Below, piece by piece: positions 56,334-64,000 of a DNA stretch of 64,000 bases (its first letter is position 1; the number at the start of each line of letters is the position of its first letter). The notes beneath the pieces are model-generated. The model was not told the DNA's origin. It did no database searches and worked only from the letters and a program-made list of their open reading frames with translations. Made by a program: the position numbers and the translations under genes. Source of the DNA: an uncultured Psychrobacter sp. (GTDB lineage: Bacteria; Pseudomonadota; Gammaproteobacteria; Pseudomonadales; Moraxellaceae). The stretch lies in contig NZ_CANMRN010000001.1 of NCBI RefSeq assembly GCF_947500265.1, positions 434,001 to 498,000 of the forward strand, given 5' to 3'.

Positions 56334-56542
56334 TTGGCTGTCTGATTTAATGTAGGCTCGGTCGGCCATCTTATGATACTTAATGTAAGACCGCTTTACA
56401 CAGCGCCGCTTTTTTCTTACTATCAATAACGATGTTATTATAAAAACTAAAATGGTTAGCGCAGTAGGTTTTATGCTGCTATTAACTTGATTGTTATTGT
56501 TATTTATCCCTTATCAGTACGACAAACAAGGAAGTCAGATCT

Positions 56543-58213
56543 ATGTCAAACATTTACCACAGTGCACCATCTGCCTACGATTATCCATTACTGGTCAAGC
56601 AGTTATTAAGCCGTGCCAAAACGGTATCGCAAGATCAAGAGATTGTGTATGCGGACAAAAAGCGCCTGACTTATAAAGAGTTGTTTGAGCGTATCAATCG
56701 CCTGGCCAATGTATTGGCAGACTTAAAGCTTGATGCAGGTGATGTGGTTGCCGTGATGGATTGGGACAGTCATCGCTATCTTGAGTCTTATTTTGCCGTG
56801 CCAATGTCAGAGTATGTTTTACAGACCGTCAATATCCGTTTATCGCCTGAGAAAATCCTTTATACCATCAACCATGCCAAGCCTAAAGTGCTCATGCTCA
56901 ATTCTGAGTTTGCGCCATTGGTTAAAGACTATCAGTTTGAAAATTCAAGTATTGAGCATATTATCTGGCTAGATGACAATGGTGTCACGGCTGAAGGTAT
57001 CTTTGGTAGCAATCAAAGCCGTGTCACAGGCGAATATGAAGCGCTATTAGAAGCTGCCAATAGCGATTTTGATTTCCCAGATTTTGATGAAAATACCATT
57101 GCGACGACCTTTTATACCTCAGGCACGACAGGTGATCCAAAAGGGGTTTTCTTTAGCCATCGTCAGCTAGTGCTACATACACTAGCAGAAGCGGCAACCT
57201 TGGGTATGCTGCCTGATAAGCAAGGCGTGAGCTATGGTGATGTCTATATGCCGATGACGCCAATGTTCCATGTGCATGCATGGGGTTTTCCATTTACAGC
57301 GACCATGGTAGGTCTAAAGCAAGTCTATCCAGGTCGTTATGCGCCTGATACGTTAATGGATTTGATTGTCAATGAAAAGGTCAGTATCACCCATTGTGTA
57401 CCAACGATTTTGCAAATGGTACTCAAAGAAGCACAAGATCGCGACGCTAGCTTTAATGGTCTAAAAATGATTATTGGTGGTTCAAGACTGACAGAAAGTC
57501 TAGCCAAAACGGCCATGGCCCAAGGCATTGAGGTCTATACAGGCTATGGTATGTCGGAGACAGCGCCGCTTATTAGTTTAACGGGATTTAGCCTCGATGA
57601 GCCTGAAATGACTGAAGAAGAAGACATTGCCCGTCGTTGTATGACAGGTAAACCAGTGCTTATGGTTGATGCTCAGGTATGGGGTGAAGGCAATAAGTCA
57701 GTAGGAACTGGACCAGACAATACAGGCGAGCTGGTATTGCGTGCACCTTGGTTGACCCAAAGCTATCTCAAAAATGACGACGCTGGCAAAGAGTTATGGG
57801 AAAATGGCTATATGCATACCCAAGATATCGCTTACATACGTCCTGATGGCTATATCAAAATCACCGATCGCTTAAAGGATGTGATCAAATCAGGTGGTGA
57901 GTGGATTTCATCACTAGAGATTGAGACTATTTTATCACTACATCCGTCAGTAGCCGATGTGTCAGTGATTGGGGTGCGTGATAAGCAATGGGGCGAGCGT
58001 CCGTTGGCTTTGGTGGTGCTAAAGCCTGATGCTAAGGATACTAGTGCTGATGATATCAAAGCGATTGCAGAAAAAGCGGTAGAGCGCGGTATCATTCCTA
58101 AGTATGGTGTGCCAAGCCAGTTTAAGTTCGTTGATGAGCTACCAAAAACCTCTGTTGGTAAACATGACAAAAAAGTCATGCGTGAGATGTATGCCAATCA
58201 AACTGAGATATAA
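56543..58213 (+). CDS. Fatty-acyl-CoA ligase (AMP-forming, AlkK-like)
   Basis: The 556-aa adenylate-forming enzyme activates a carboxylic acid to acyl-AMP and then acyl-CoA. Motifs in order: LTYKELFERINRLANVL, the P-loop TFYTSGTTGDPKGVFFSHR, PMFHVHAWGFPF, GYGMSETAPLISLTG (A5), the A8 hinge ITDRLKDVIKSGGEWISSLEIE and catalytic Lys near the C-terminus in KTSVGKHDKKVMRE. The pattern matches medium/long-chain ligases of the AlkK group. AAGGAAG lies upstream of ATG 56543. Two other acyl-CoA genes follow, so it belongs to a catabolic neighbourhood, though a terminator separates it from the PrpE-like gene. Confidence 0.9.
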   Translation: MSNIYHSAPSAYDYPLLVKQLLSRAKTVSQDQEIVYADKKRLTYKELFERINRLANVLADLKLDAGDVVAVMDWDSHRYLESYFAVPMSEYVLQTVNIRLSPEKILYTINHAKPKVLMLNSEFAPLVKDYQFENSSIEHIIWLDDNGVTAEGIFGSNQSRVTGEYEALLEAANSDFDFPDFDENTIATTFYTSGTTGDPKGVFFSHRQLVLHTLAEAATLGMLPDKQGVSYGDVYMPMTPMFHVHAWGFPFTATMVGLKQVYPGRYAPDTLMDLIVNEKVSITHCVPTILQMVLKEAQDRDASFNGLKMIIGGSRLTESLAKTAMAQGIEVYTGYGMSETAPLISLTGFSLDEPEMTEEEDIARRCMTGKPVLMVDAQVWGEGNKSVGTGPDNTGELVLRAPWLTQSYLKNDDAGKELWENGYMHTQDIAYIRPDGYIKITDRLKDVIKSGGEWISSLEIETILSLHPSVADVSVIGVRDKQWGERPLALVVLKPDAKDTSADDIKAIAEKAVERGIIPKYGVPSQFKFVDELPKTSVGKHDKKVMREMYANQTEI

Positions 58214-58311
58214 TTAGTATTAGTTAAATGTTCAAATATTTGTATTCGTCAAAATGTAGCGCGTATTACACACTTAATAGTTGACCTTTCCGATAGGCTC
58301 TGCTACATTTT

Positions 58312-58337
58312 AAACCGATACGATATGTATCGGTTTT
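58312..58337 (+). terminator. Terminator after the acyl-CoA ligase gene
   Basis: AAACCGATAC-GATAT-GTATCGGTTT followed by TTT. A 10-bp stem. The rest of 58214-58526 shows no gene. Confidence 0.88.
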
Positions 58338-58526
58338 TTAATTCTGGCAAGGATGACCAGTATTTACTAAGACATGGTTTTTTATAGTTGAAGCATTTTA
58401 GAGTTGGTAACAGCCAATTGCACGCAGACAGTGCACCGTGCGAGGTGAGTACCGTGACAACTTATTGAGTGCCTTAACTATAAAATACTATTGCCTCATT
58501 TCTCGTTTATGCTAAGGACAGCTACT

Positions 58527-60548
58527 ATGAGCGACCATTCCCTATCCCCAGTTTCCACCCAAACGACAGACACGCCAAACTTCGCTGATATTTATCATGA
58601 GTCTATTACGGATCGAGAGCAGTTTTGGGCTGAGCAGGCGAAGCGTATCTATTGGCATAAAGAGCCTGAGCAAATTCTAGATGACAGTAATCTGCCTTTT
58701 GCCAAATGGTTCGTCGGCGGTGAGACAAATCTTTGTTATAACTGCGTCGATCGCCATCTAGCAGACCGGGCAGAGCAAGATGCTTTTGTGTGGGTGTCAT
58801 CAGAGATTAATCAAGAATTGATAGAAACCTTTCCAGCGGTCGTTGATTCGTTTAAAGATTTAGGTAACAACGTTGAGTTTTATACAGACTATACCAAGCG
58901 ACGCCTGACTTATAATGACTTGTATAAAGAAGTTAATTATTTCGCAGATGTGCTACAACGTCACGGTATTGGCAAGGGTGACCGTGTCATTATCTATATG
59001 CCGATGATATTGGAAGCCGCTTATGCCATGCTGGCTTGTGCGCGTATTGGTGCCGTCCATTCAGTCGTGTTTGGTGGGTTTGCCGCCCATAACTTGGCTA
59101 TCCGTATGGATGATGCCGAAGCAAAAATGGTCATTACCGTAGATGCAGGGCTACGCGGCGGTAAGGTCGTCAATTATAAAAACCTAGTCAATCAAGGCGT
59201 CGAGCAAGCATCTGTTAAGCCAGAGCATGTACTGGTGGTCAATCGCGGTATATTGCCATTTGAGGCAAAAGACATCGATGTCGATTATGCGACCGAGCGT
59301 CGTCATAGTTGTGAGGCCAATGCAGTCGTAGATCCAGTTTGGCTTGAGTCAAACACCCCGTCTTATCTGCTTTATACTTCTGGTACTACTGGCACACCAA
59401 AAGGGGTGCAGCGGGATACAGGCGGTCATGCAGTTGCGCTGACGACGTCAATGGATTATGTCTATGATGGCAAGGCGGGCGAGACGTTTTGGGCAATATC
59501 TGATATTGGTTGGGCCGTTGGGCACTCTTATACGATCTATGCGCCGTTACTGGCGGGTATGACCAGTATCATGTATGAGGGCTTACCGCATATGCCAAAC
59601 CCTGGCATCTGGTGGCGCATCGTTGAAGCAAATAAAGTCAATATTCTATTCACCGCACCCACAGGTGTGCGCATGCTCAAAAAACAAGACGAAAGCTGGA
59701 TGACGCGTTACGATGTGTCTAGTGTGAAGTCGTTCTTTCTCGCAGGTGAACCACTTGATGAGTCAACGGCTAGTTGGTTGACTCAGCACCTAGGCGTGCC
59801 AATTTTAGATCACTATTGGCAGACAGAGTCTGGTTGGCCAATCTTGAGCCATACGCCAAAGTTCAATCATAAGCCGCACAAGCAGGGGTCACCTGGTTAC
59901 CCGATGTATGGCTATGAAGCGCATGTCATCAATGAGGAGACTGGCGATTCTTGTCAGGCTGGCGAAAAAGGATTGCTTGCAATTAAAGCACCACTACCGC
60001 CTGGTTGTCTCACCACGGTATGGCGTAACGACGAGCGCTTTATTAGCAGCTACTTTGGTCTGTTTGATGGTCAGCAGTACTCAACCTCGGACTATGCAGT
60101 GACAGATGAAGAGGGTTATTTTTATATCTTAGGTCGTACTGATGACGTGATTAATGTCGCAGGACATCGTATAGGCACACAAGAGATTGAAGAGGCAATC
60201 AGTACGCATCCAGAGATGGCAGAGTGTGCCGTGGTGGGTATTCAAGACGAGCTAAAAGGTGAGCTACCTATTGCGTTCTGCGTCCTAAAAGATCAAACGC
60301 AAATTGAAACCACCGAAAACCGTTTCCGTATCGAGCAACAAGTGATAGGCGCTGTCGTCAAATCTTTGGGCGGCATTGCCCGACCAGCTGCTATCTACTT
60401 CCCGCAGGCACTGCCAAAAACTCGCTCTGGTAAAATCTTACGTCGCTCAATTCGTGCTCTAGCGGAAAACCAACCGACAGGAGATATGTCAACGCTTGAT
60501 AACCCAACTGCTATTGATGCGATCAAGCAGGCGATGAAAGATTATTGA
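58527..60548 (+). CDS. prpE: Propionyl-CoA synthetase-like acyl-CoA synthetase
   Basis: 673 aa counted from ATG 58527 (AAGGAC upstream); twelve extra codons from 58491 are unlikely. An Acs/PrpE-type ligase: N-terminal YHESITDREQFWAEQAKRIYW, then ETNLCYNCVDRHL, GVAHS-like GAVHSVVFGGFAAHNLAIR and P-loop LLYTSGTTGTPKGVQRDTGGHAVAL, the QRDTGG variant being characteristic of PrpE. ISDIGWAVGHSYTIYAPLL, DHYWQTESGWPI, the hinge LGRTDDVINVAGHRIGTQEIEE and the acetylatable Lys in KTRSGKILRRSIRA follow. Converts propionate to propionyl-CoA. It precedes the valine-catabolism genes, which also yield propionyl-CoA. Confidence 0.9.
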   Translation: MSDHSLSPVSTQTTDTPNFADIYHESITDREQFWAEQAKRIYWHKEPEQILDDSNLPFAKWFVGGETNLCYNCVDRHLADRAEQDAFVWVSSEINQELIETFPAVVDSFKDLGNNVEFYTDYTKRRLTYNDLYKEVNYFADVLQRHGIGKGDRVIIYMPMILEAAYAMLACARIGAVHSVVFGGFAAHNLAIRMDDAEAKMVITVDAGLRGGKVVNYKNLVNQGVEQASVKPEHVLVVNRGILPFEAKDIDVDYATERRHSCEANAVVDPVWLESNTPSYLLYTSGTTGTPKGVQRDTGGHAVALTTSMDYVYDGKAGETFWAISDIGWAVGHSYTIYAPLLAGMTSIMYEGLPHMPNPGIWWRIVEANKVNILFTAPTGVRMLKKQDESWMTRYDVSSVKSFFLAGEPLDESTASWLTQHLGVPILDHYWQTESGWPILSHTPKFNHKPHKQGSPGYPMYGYEAHVINEETGDSCQAGEKGLLAIKAPLPPGCLTTVWRNDERFISSYFGLFDGQQYSTSDYAVTDEEGYFYILGRTDDVINVAGHRIGTQEIEEAISTHPEMAECAVVGIQDELKGELPIAFCVLKDQTQIETTENRFRIEQQVIGAVVKSLGGIARPAAIYFPQALPKTRSGKILRRSIRALAENQPTGDMSTLDNPTAIDAIKQAMKDY

Positions 60549-60616
60549 TTGGTATAAATTAGCCTCATACAAAAATAGTGATGTTGTTCATCGCGTATCA
60601 AAGTCAGGTTAATTTC

Positions 60617-60647
60617 AAAAAGCTCATGAGTCATCATGGGCTTTTTT
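60617..60647 (+). terminator. Terminator after prpE-like gene
   Basis: AAAAAGCTCATGA opposes TCATGGGCTTTTT with one G-T pair and a 4-nt loop. Confidence 0.85.
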
Positions 60648-60731
60648 GTTTTTGTTATTTAAACAATTTTTATAAGAGCACGTGCTATTAAAATAAACTT
60701 AGCAAAAATTTCGATAAAGCGCTTGACCGTA

Positions 60732-60779
60732 AAAATGATTTATTGTTATAGTCAATAACGATACAAAATAAATCATTTT
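60732..60779. promoter_or_regulatory. Nested palindrome upstream of mmsA
   Basis: AAAATGATTTATT (60732-60744) and its exact complement (60767-60779) enclose a 22-nt centre that itself contains GTTAT-AGTCA-ATAAC (60745-60759). AT-rich, without GC stem, so not a terminator. It lies 113 bp before mmsA in the 343-bp gap 60549-60891; possible operator of the valine-catabolism operon. Confidence 0.55.
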
Positions 60780-60891
60780 AAAATTTAGTTTTTAATAATG
60801 TTTTATAGTCAGATACTCATCGCTTTTATTTTTCTAATAAATATCTAGGTGCCGTCACACGGTAGTCTCGCAAAAAAGATAAGGATATCTT

Positions 60892-62376
60892 ATGCACCAC
60901 GTTCAACAGCTCATCAATGGTCAGTTCGTACAATCAAACACCGACGAATGGATTGATATCACTGATCCAGCGACGCAAGAAGTCATTGCCAAAGTGCCAC
61001 AAACTACTAATGATGAGATTAACCAAGCTGTCGCAGCCGCACAGACTGCGTTTGAGACATGGCGCAAAACGCCAATCACCACGCGTGCGCGTATCTTTTT
61101 AAAGTATCAGTCTCTGATTCGTGATCATATGGATGAGTTGGCAGAAATCTTGACCGCAGAGCAAGGAAAGACGATTGCTGATGCACGCGGTGATGTGTTC
61201 CGCGGTTTAGAAGTGGTAGAGCATGCCGCTGGTATCGCCAATTTGCAAATCGGCGACTTTGTAGAAAACGTCGCATCAGGCGTTGATACTTATAGTATTT
61301 GGCAACCACTCGGTGTTTGTGCTGGTATTACGCCATTTAACTTCCCCGCGATGATTCCGCTATGGATGTTCCCAATGGCGATTGCTACGGGTAATACATT
61401 CATCCTAAAACCGTCTGAACAAGATCCGATGGTGACTATGCGCTTAGTTGAGCTAGCGATTGAAGCGGGCGTACCAGAAGGCGTGCTGAATGTGGTACAT
61501 GGTGGTAAAGCAACCGTCGATGCTATCTGCGACCATCCAGATATCAAAGCCGTTTCTTTCGTAGGTTCTACTAACGTTGGCAAACATGTCTATGAGCGTG
61601 CAAGCCAGTCAGGTAAGCGTGCCCAGTGCATGATGGGTGCCAAAAATCATGGCGTTATCCTGCCTGATGCCAATAAAGAGCAAACGCTCAATCAGCTAGC
61701 AGGCGCAGCATTCGGTGCAGCGGGTCAACGCTGTATGGCGCTGTCGGTCGTCGTACTAGTAGGCTCAGCTGGCGAGTGGATTGATGAAATTAAAGCAAAA
61801 GCGGAAAGCTTGGTCGTCTCAGCTGGGAAAAATGACAAAGACTTGGGGCCACTTATTTCTCCTGCCGCAAAGGCCCGTGTCGAGCATTTGATTGGGACTG
61901 GCGTAGAAGAAGGTGCGAGCTTGATTCTAGACGGTCGAGGAATTACCGTTGAAGGGTTCGAAAAAGGTAACTTCGTTGGCCCAACTATCTTTGATAATGT
62001 CACAAGTGATATGCAAATTTATAAAGAAGAAATCTTTGGCCCAGTACTATGTATCATGCGTGCTAATAGCTTGGACGAAGCGATTGAACTACTGAACGCC
62101 AATCCACATGGCAACGGTACGGCGATATTTACTCAGTCAGGGGCGGCTGCACATAAATTCCAGCAAGACATTCAAGTTGGTCAAATCGGTATTAACTTGC
62201 CAATCCCTGTGCCACTTCCAATGTTCTCCTTCTCAGGCTCACGTGGCAGCAAGCTTGGTGACTTAGGTCCTTATGGTAAGCAAGCGGTCCAGTTCTATAC
62301 TCAGACCAAGACTGTGACGGCACGTTGGTTTGATGATGAAGCAAGCCGCGGTGTCAACACAACGATTTCAATTTAA
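60892..62376 (+). CDS. mmsA: CoA-acylating methylmalonate-semialdehyde dehydrogenase
   Basis: The 494-aa ALDH-superfamily enzyme converts methylmalonate semialdehyde to propionyl-CoA, NADH and CO2 in valine degradation. Landmarks: [43 protein letters not shown] (typical of the MmsA group), [31 protein letters not shown], the [13 protein letters not shown] segment where other ALDHs have a catalytic Glu, and catalytic Cys in [13 protein letters not shown]-terminal [23 protein letters not shown] is also specific. AAGGATATC precedes ATG 60892. First gene of a plus-strand run with acyl-CoA dehydrogenase and enoyl-CoA hydratase. Confidence 0.94.
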   Translation: MHHVQQLINGQFVQSNTDEWIDITDPATQEVIAKVPQTTNDEINQAVAAAQTAFETWRKTPITTRARIFLKYQSLIRDHMDELAEILTAEQGKTIADARGDVFRGLEVVEHAAGIANLQIGDFVENVASGVDTYSIWQPLGVCAGITPFNFPAMIPLWMFPMAIATGNTFILKPSEQDPMVTMRLVELAIEAGVPEGVLNVVHGGKATVDAICDHPDIKAVSFVGSTNVGKHVYERASQSGKRAQCMMGAKNHGVILPDANKEQTLNQLAGAAFGAAGQRCMALSVVVLVGSAGEWIDEIKAKAESLVVSAGKNDKDLGPLISPAAKARVEHLIGTGVEEGASLILDGRGITVEGFEKGNFVGPTIFDNVTSDMQIYKEEIFGPVLCIMRANSLDEAIELLNANPHGNGTAIFTQSGAAAHKFQQDIQVGQIGINLPIPVPLPMFSFSGSRGSKLGDLGPYGKQAVQFYTQTKTVTARWFDDEASRGVNTTISI

Positions 62377-62595
62377 TCGTCAGCTCATTGTCTTTTCAGT
62401 ATGACATTTTGTGTTTTCGGTATGACGATCATGCGACTTGCGGTACTATTAAACGCACTTTTATTATCGTTATGCCGCTATCATGTCGCGCTAATGTCTT
62501 ATAAAATCTCTGACCAACATTTTCATTAGAGCTTTTATTAACGTTTATCTGAGATTTAAGCCCTATATTTGATCTATAAGAACAAGGATGACCCT

Positions 62596-63756
62596 ATGGA
62601 TTTTTCATTGACCGATGACCAAGTCGCCTTTCGCCAAACCGCCCGTCAGTTTGCGCAAAAAGAGCTAAAGCCAAATGCTGCTGAATGGGATCGTAACTCG
62701 CATTTCCCAATAGATGTGATCAAAAAATCTGGTGAGCTTGGATTTTTGGGGCTATACACCAATCCAGAGTATGATGGCTTGGGCCTGCCAAGACTGGACT
62801 CAGCGATGGTATTCGAAGAGCTTGCATGGGGCGACACGGCTGTAGCAGCGTATATGAGTATTCATAACATGGCCGCATGGATGATTGGTGAATATGGCAG
62901 CGATACGCTATGCAAAAAATATCTGCCCAATATGGTCAGCGGTGAGTGGCTTGGCAGCTATTGCTTAACAGAACCAAACGCAGGGTCTGATGCAGCTTCT
63001 TTACGTACCAAAGCGGAGAAGCAAGGCGAGCATTACGTACTGAACGGTGAAAAAACCTTCATTTCTGGCGCAGGCTCAACCGATGTATTGGTAGTGATGG
63101 CGCGTACTGGTGATGCTGGGCCAAAAGGCGTGTCAGCGTTCGTTGTAGACGCCAATAGTGCTGGTATCGAATATGGCAAAAACGAGCACAAAATGGGCTG
63201 GAAAGCACAGCCGACACGCACGACTAGCTTTAAAGATGTAAAAGTGCCAGTAGAGAACCTGATAGGTGAGGAAGGTCAAGGCTTTCGTATCGCTATGAAA
63301 GGGTTAGATGGTGGCCGTATTAATATCGGTATTTGTGCGGTAGGTACGGCACAGGCTGCACTAGAGACCGCAACCAGTTATGTACAAGAGCGTAGTCAAT
63401 TTGGTAGCCCAATTGCCAGCTTACAATCGGTACAGTTTAAACTTGCTGATATGTTGACTCAGACCATTGCCGCACGCCAAATGCTGTATCTAGCAGCTGA
63501 TAAAGTTGACAACAACGATGGACAAGCGTCTACCTACTGCGCAATGGCAAAACGTCTGTCTACAGATCTTTGTTTCGATGTTGCCAATGAAGCCCTGCAG
63601 TTGCATGGCGGCTATGGTTATCTAAATGAGTATCCGCTTGAGCGCCATGTACGAGACTTACGTGTGCATCAAATTCTGGAAGGTACCAATGAGATCATGC
63701 GTGTGATTATTTCACGTCAAGTTCTACAGGATGAAGGGTTAAACCAGCTACGCTAA
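62596..63756 (+). CDS. Acyl-CoA dehydrogenase, probably isobutyryl-CoA dehydrogenase
   Basis: 386 aa counted from ATG 62596 (AAGGATG upstream); nine codons more from 62569 are unlikely. An FAD enzyme forming enoyl-CoA. Motifs: SLTDDQVAFRQTARQFAQKEL, YCLTEPNAGSDAASLRTKA (FAD/substrate loop), GEKTFISGAG, KMGWKAQPTRTTSF, QGFRIAMKGLDGGRINIGI, ERSQFGSPIASLQSVQFKLADM and the C-terminal GGYGYLNEYPLERHVRDLRVHQILEGTNEIMR. The catalytic Glu is most likely the one in LEGTNEIMR. Position between mmsA and an enoyl-CoA hydratase points to isobutyryl-CoA (valine) as substrate; other short branched acyl-CoAs are possible. Confidence 0.9.
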   Translation: MDFSLTDDQVAFRQTARQFAQKELKPNAAEWDRNSHFPIDVIKKSGELGFLGLYTNPEYDGLGLPRLDSAMVFEELAWGDTAVAAYMSIHNMAAWMIGEYGSDTLCKKYLPNMVSGEWLGSYCLTEPNAGSDAASLRTKAEKQGEHYVLNGEKTFISGAGSTDVLVVMARTGDAGPKGVSAFVVDANSAGIEYGKNEHKMGWKAQPTRTTSFKDVKVPVENLIGEEGQGFRIAMKGLDGGRINIGICAVGTAQAALETATSYVQERSQFGSPIASLQSVQFKLADMLTQTIAARQMLYLAADKVDNNDGQASTYCAMAKRLSTDLCFDVANEALQLHGGYGYLNEYPLERHVRDLRVHQILEGTNEIMRVIISRQVLQDEGLNQLR

Positions 63757-63788
63757 TTTATCTCGTTTTACTGAAACAAGGATGTTTT

Positions 63789-64000
63789 ATGACAGATTAT
63801 ACAAATCTACAGCTATCAATTGATGGTCATACCGCAACGTTGACGTTGAATAACCCACCGGCACATACGTGGACGATGGACAGTCTACAAGCGCTTAAGC
63901 AGCTCATTACCGACCTCAATGCTAACGATGATGTATATGCACTGATCGTGCATGGAGATGGCGAAAAGTTCTTTTCAGCCGGTGCAGATTTAAACAACTT
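63789..64000 (+). CDS. Enoyl-CoA hydratase/isomerase family protein, N-terminal part
   Basis: The first 70 codons only; the gene continues past the right edge. Begins MTDYTNLQLSIDGHTATLTL, with NNPPAHTWTMDSLQALKQL and the crotonase oxyanion-hole region GEKFFSAGADLNN. AAGGATG precedes ATG 63789, 32 bp after the dehydrogenase stop, so it is co-transcribed. In the valine pathway it would hydrate methacrylyl-CoA. The general family is clear; the exact substrate is inferred from neighbours. Confidence 0.88.
   Translation, partial: MTDYTNLQLSIDGHTATLTLNNPPAHTWTMDSLQALKQLITDLNANDDVYALIVHGDGEKFFSAGADLNN

Overview
The window looks like a chromosomal segment of a Psychrobacter-type member of the Moraxellaceae (Gammaproteobacteria). 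The basis is recognition of protein families from memory (a DpcA/DhmA-like haloalkane dehalogenase, a cold-type acyl-CoA desaturase, an IsPETase-like secreted hydrolase), the gene set, AT-rich spacers and moderate GC. No prophage, insertion sequence, CRISPR array or plasmid function was seen. One tRNA gene is present. The first gene (peroxiredoxin-like, minus) and the last (enoyl-CoA hydratase-like, plus) are cut by the window edges.

Layout. (1) 1-5.8 kb: a thiol/glutathione defence block of peroxiredoxin, YghU, DsbA/FrnE-like protein, AhpD-like protein, GST, a TetR regulator and a haloalkane dehalogenase. Five related 16-bp palindromic sites lie in its two promoter regions, so it may be one regulon. 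(2) 5.9-16.1 kb: a Fur-type iron island with a DUF2470-SIP ferric-siderophore reductase divergent from FhuC/FhuD/FhuB-like genes, an MFS transporter behind a 12-codon leader ORF, a decayed RraA-like remnant and a TonB-dependent receptor. (3) 16.2-36.7 kb: mostly housekeeping. It holds a yybP-ykoY Mn riboswitch with mntP, tRNA(CAU), a pteridine-reductase-like SDR, cca, maeB, selO, a desaturase, a glycerophosphodiesterase, a lipoprotein, a cobalamin adenosyltransferase, cysS, a large MscS channel, guaB, glmM and pdxH. (4) 36.8-39.8 kb: an EmrAB-like efflux pair.

(5) 40.2-47.0 kb: a reactive-carbonyl/electrophile detoxification block with GST, DJ-1/PfpI protein, CurA-like reductase, YqhD-like aldehyde reductase, a NemR-like repressor and a divergent aldehyde dehydrogenase. 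Two identical 19-bp operator-like sites flank the regulator gene. (6) 47.1-54.6 kb: a small protein, a frameshifted cryptochrome-DASH, a DUF3429 protein, nnrS-nsrR with an NsrR box, two tandem MBL-like paralogues and a secreted PETase-like hydrolase. Two inverted copies of a ~107-bp intergenic repeat bracket the nnrS-to-MBL part. (7) 54.9-64 kb: an MFS transporter, a fatty-acyl-CoA ligase, a PrpE-like propionyl-CoA synthetase and the start of a valine/branched-chain catabolism operon (mmsA, acyl-CoA dehydrogenase, enoyl-CoA hydratase). A nested palindrome precedes mmsA.

No wholly unknown multi-gene system was identified. The strongest leads are the PETase-like enzyme, the two operator-defined detoxification regulons, the NsrR with an expanded cluster loop, the leader ORF, the intergenic repeat and the two broken genes. 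All family assignments come from reading the sequence without database searches.
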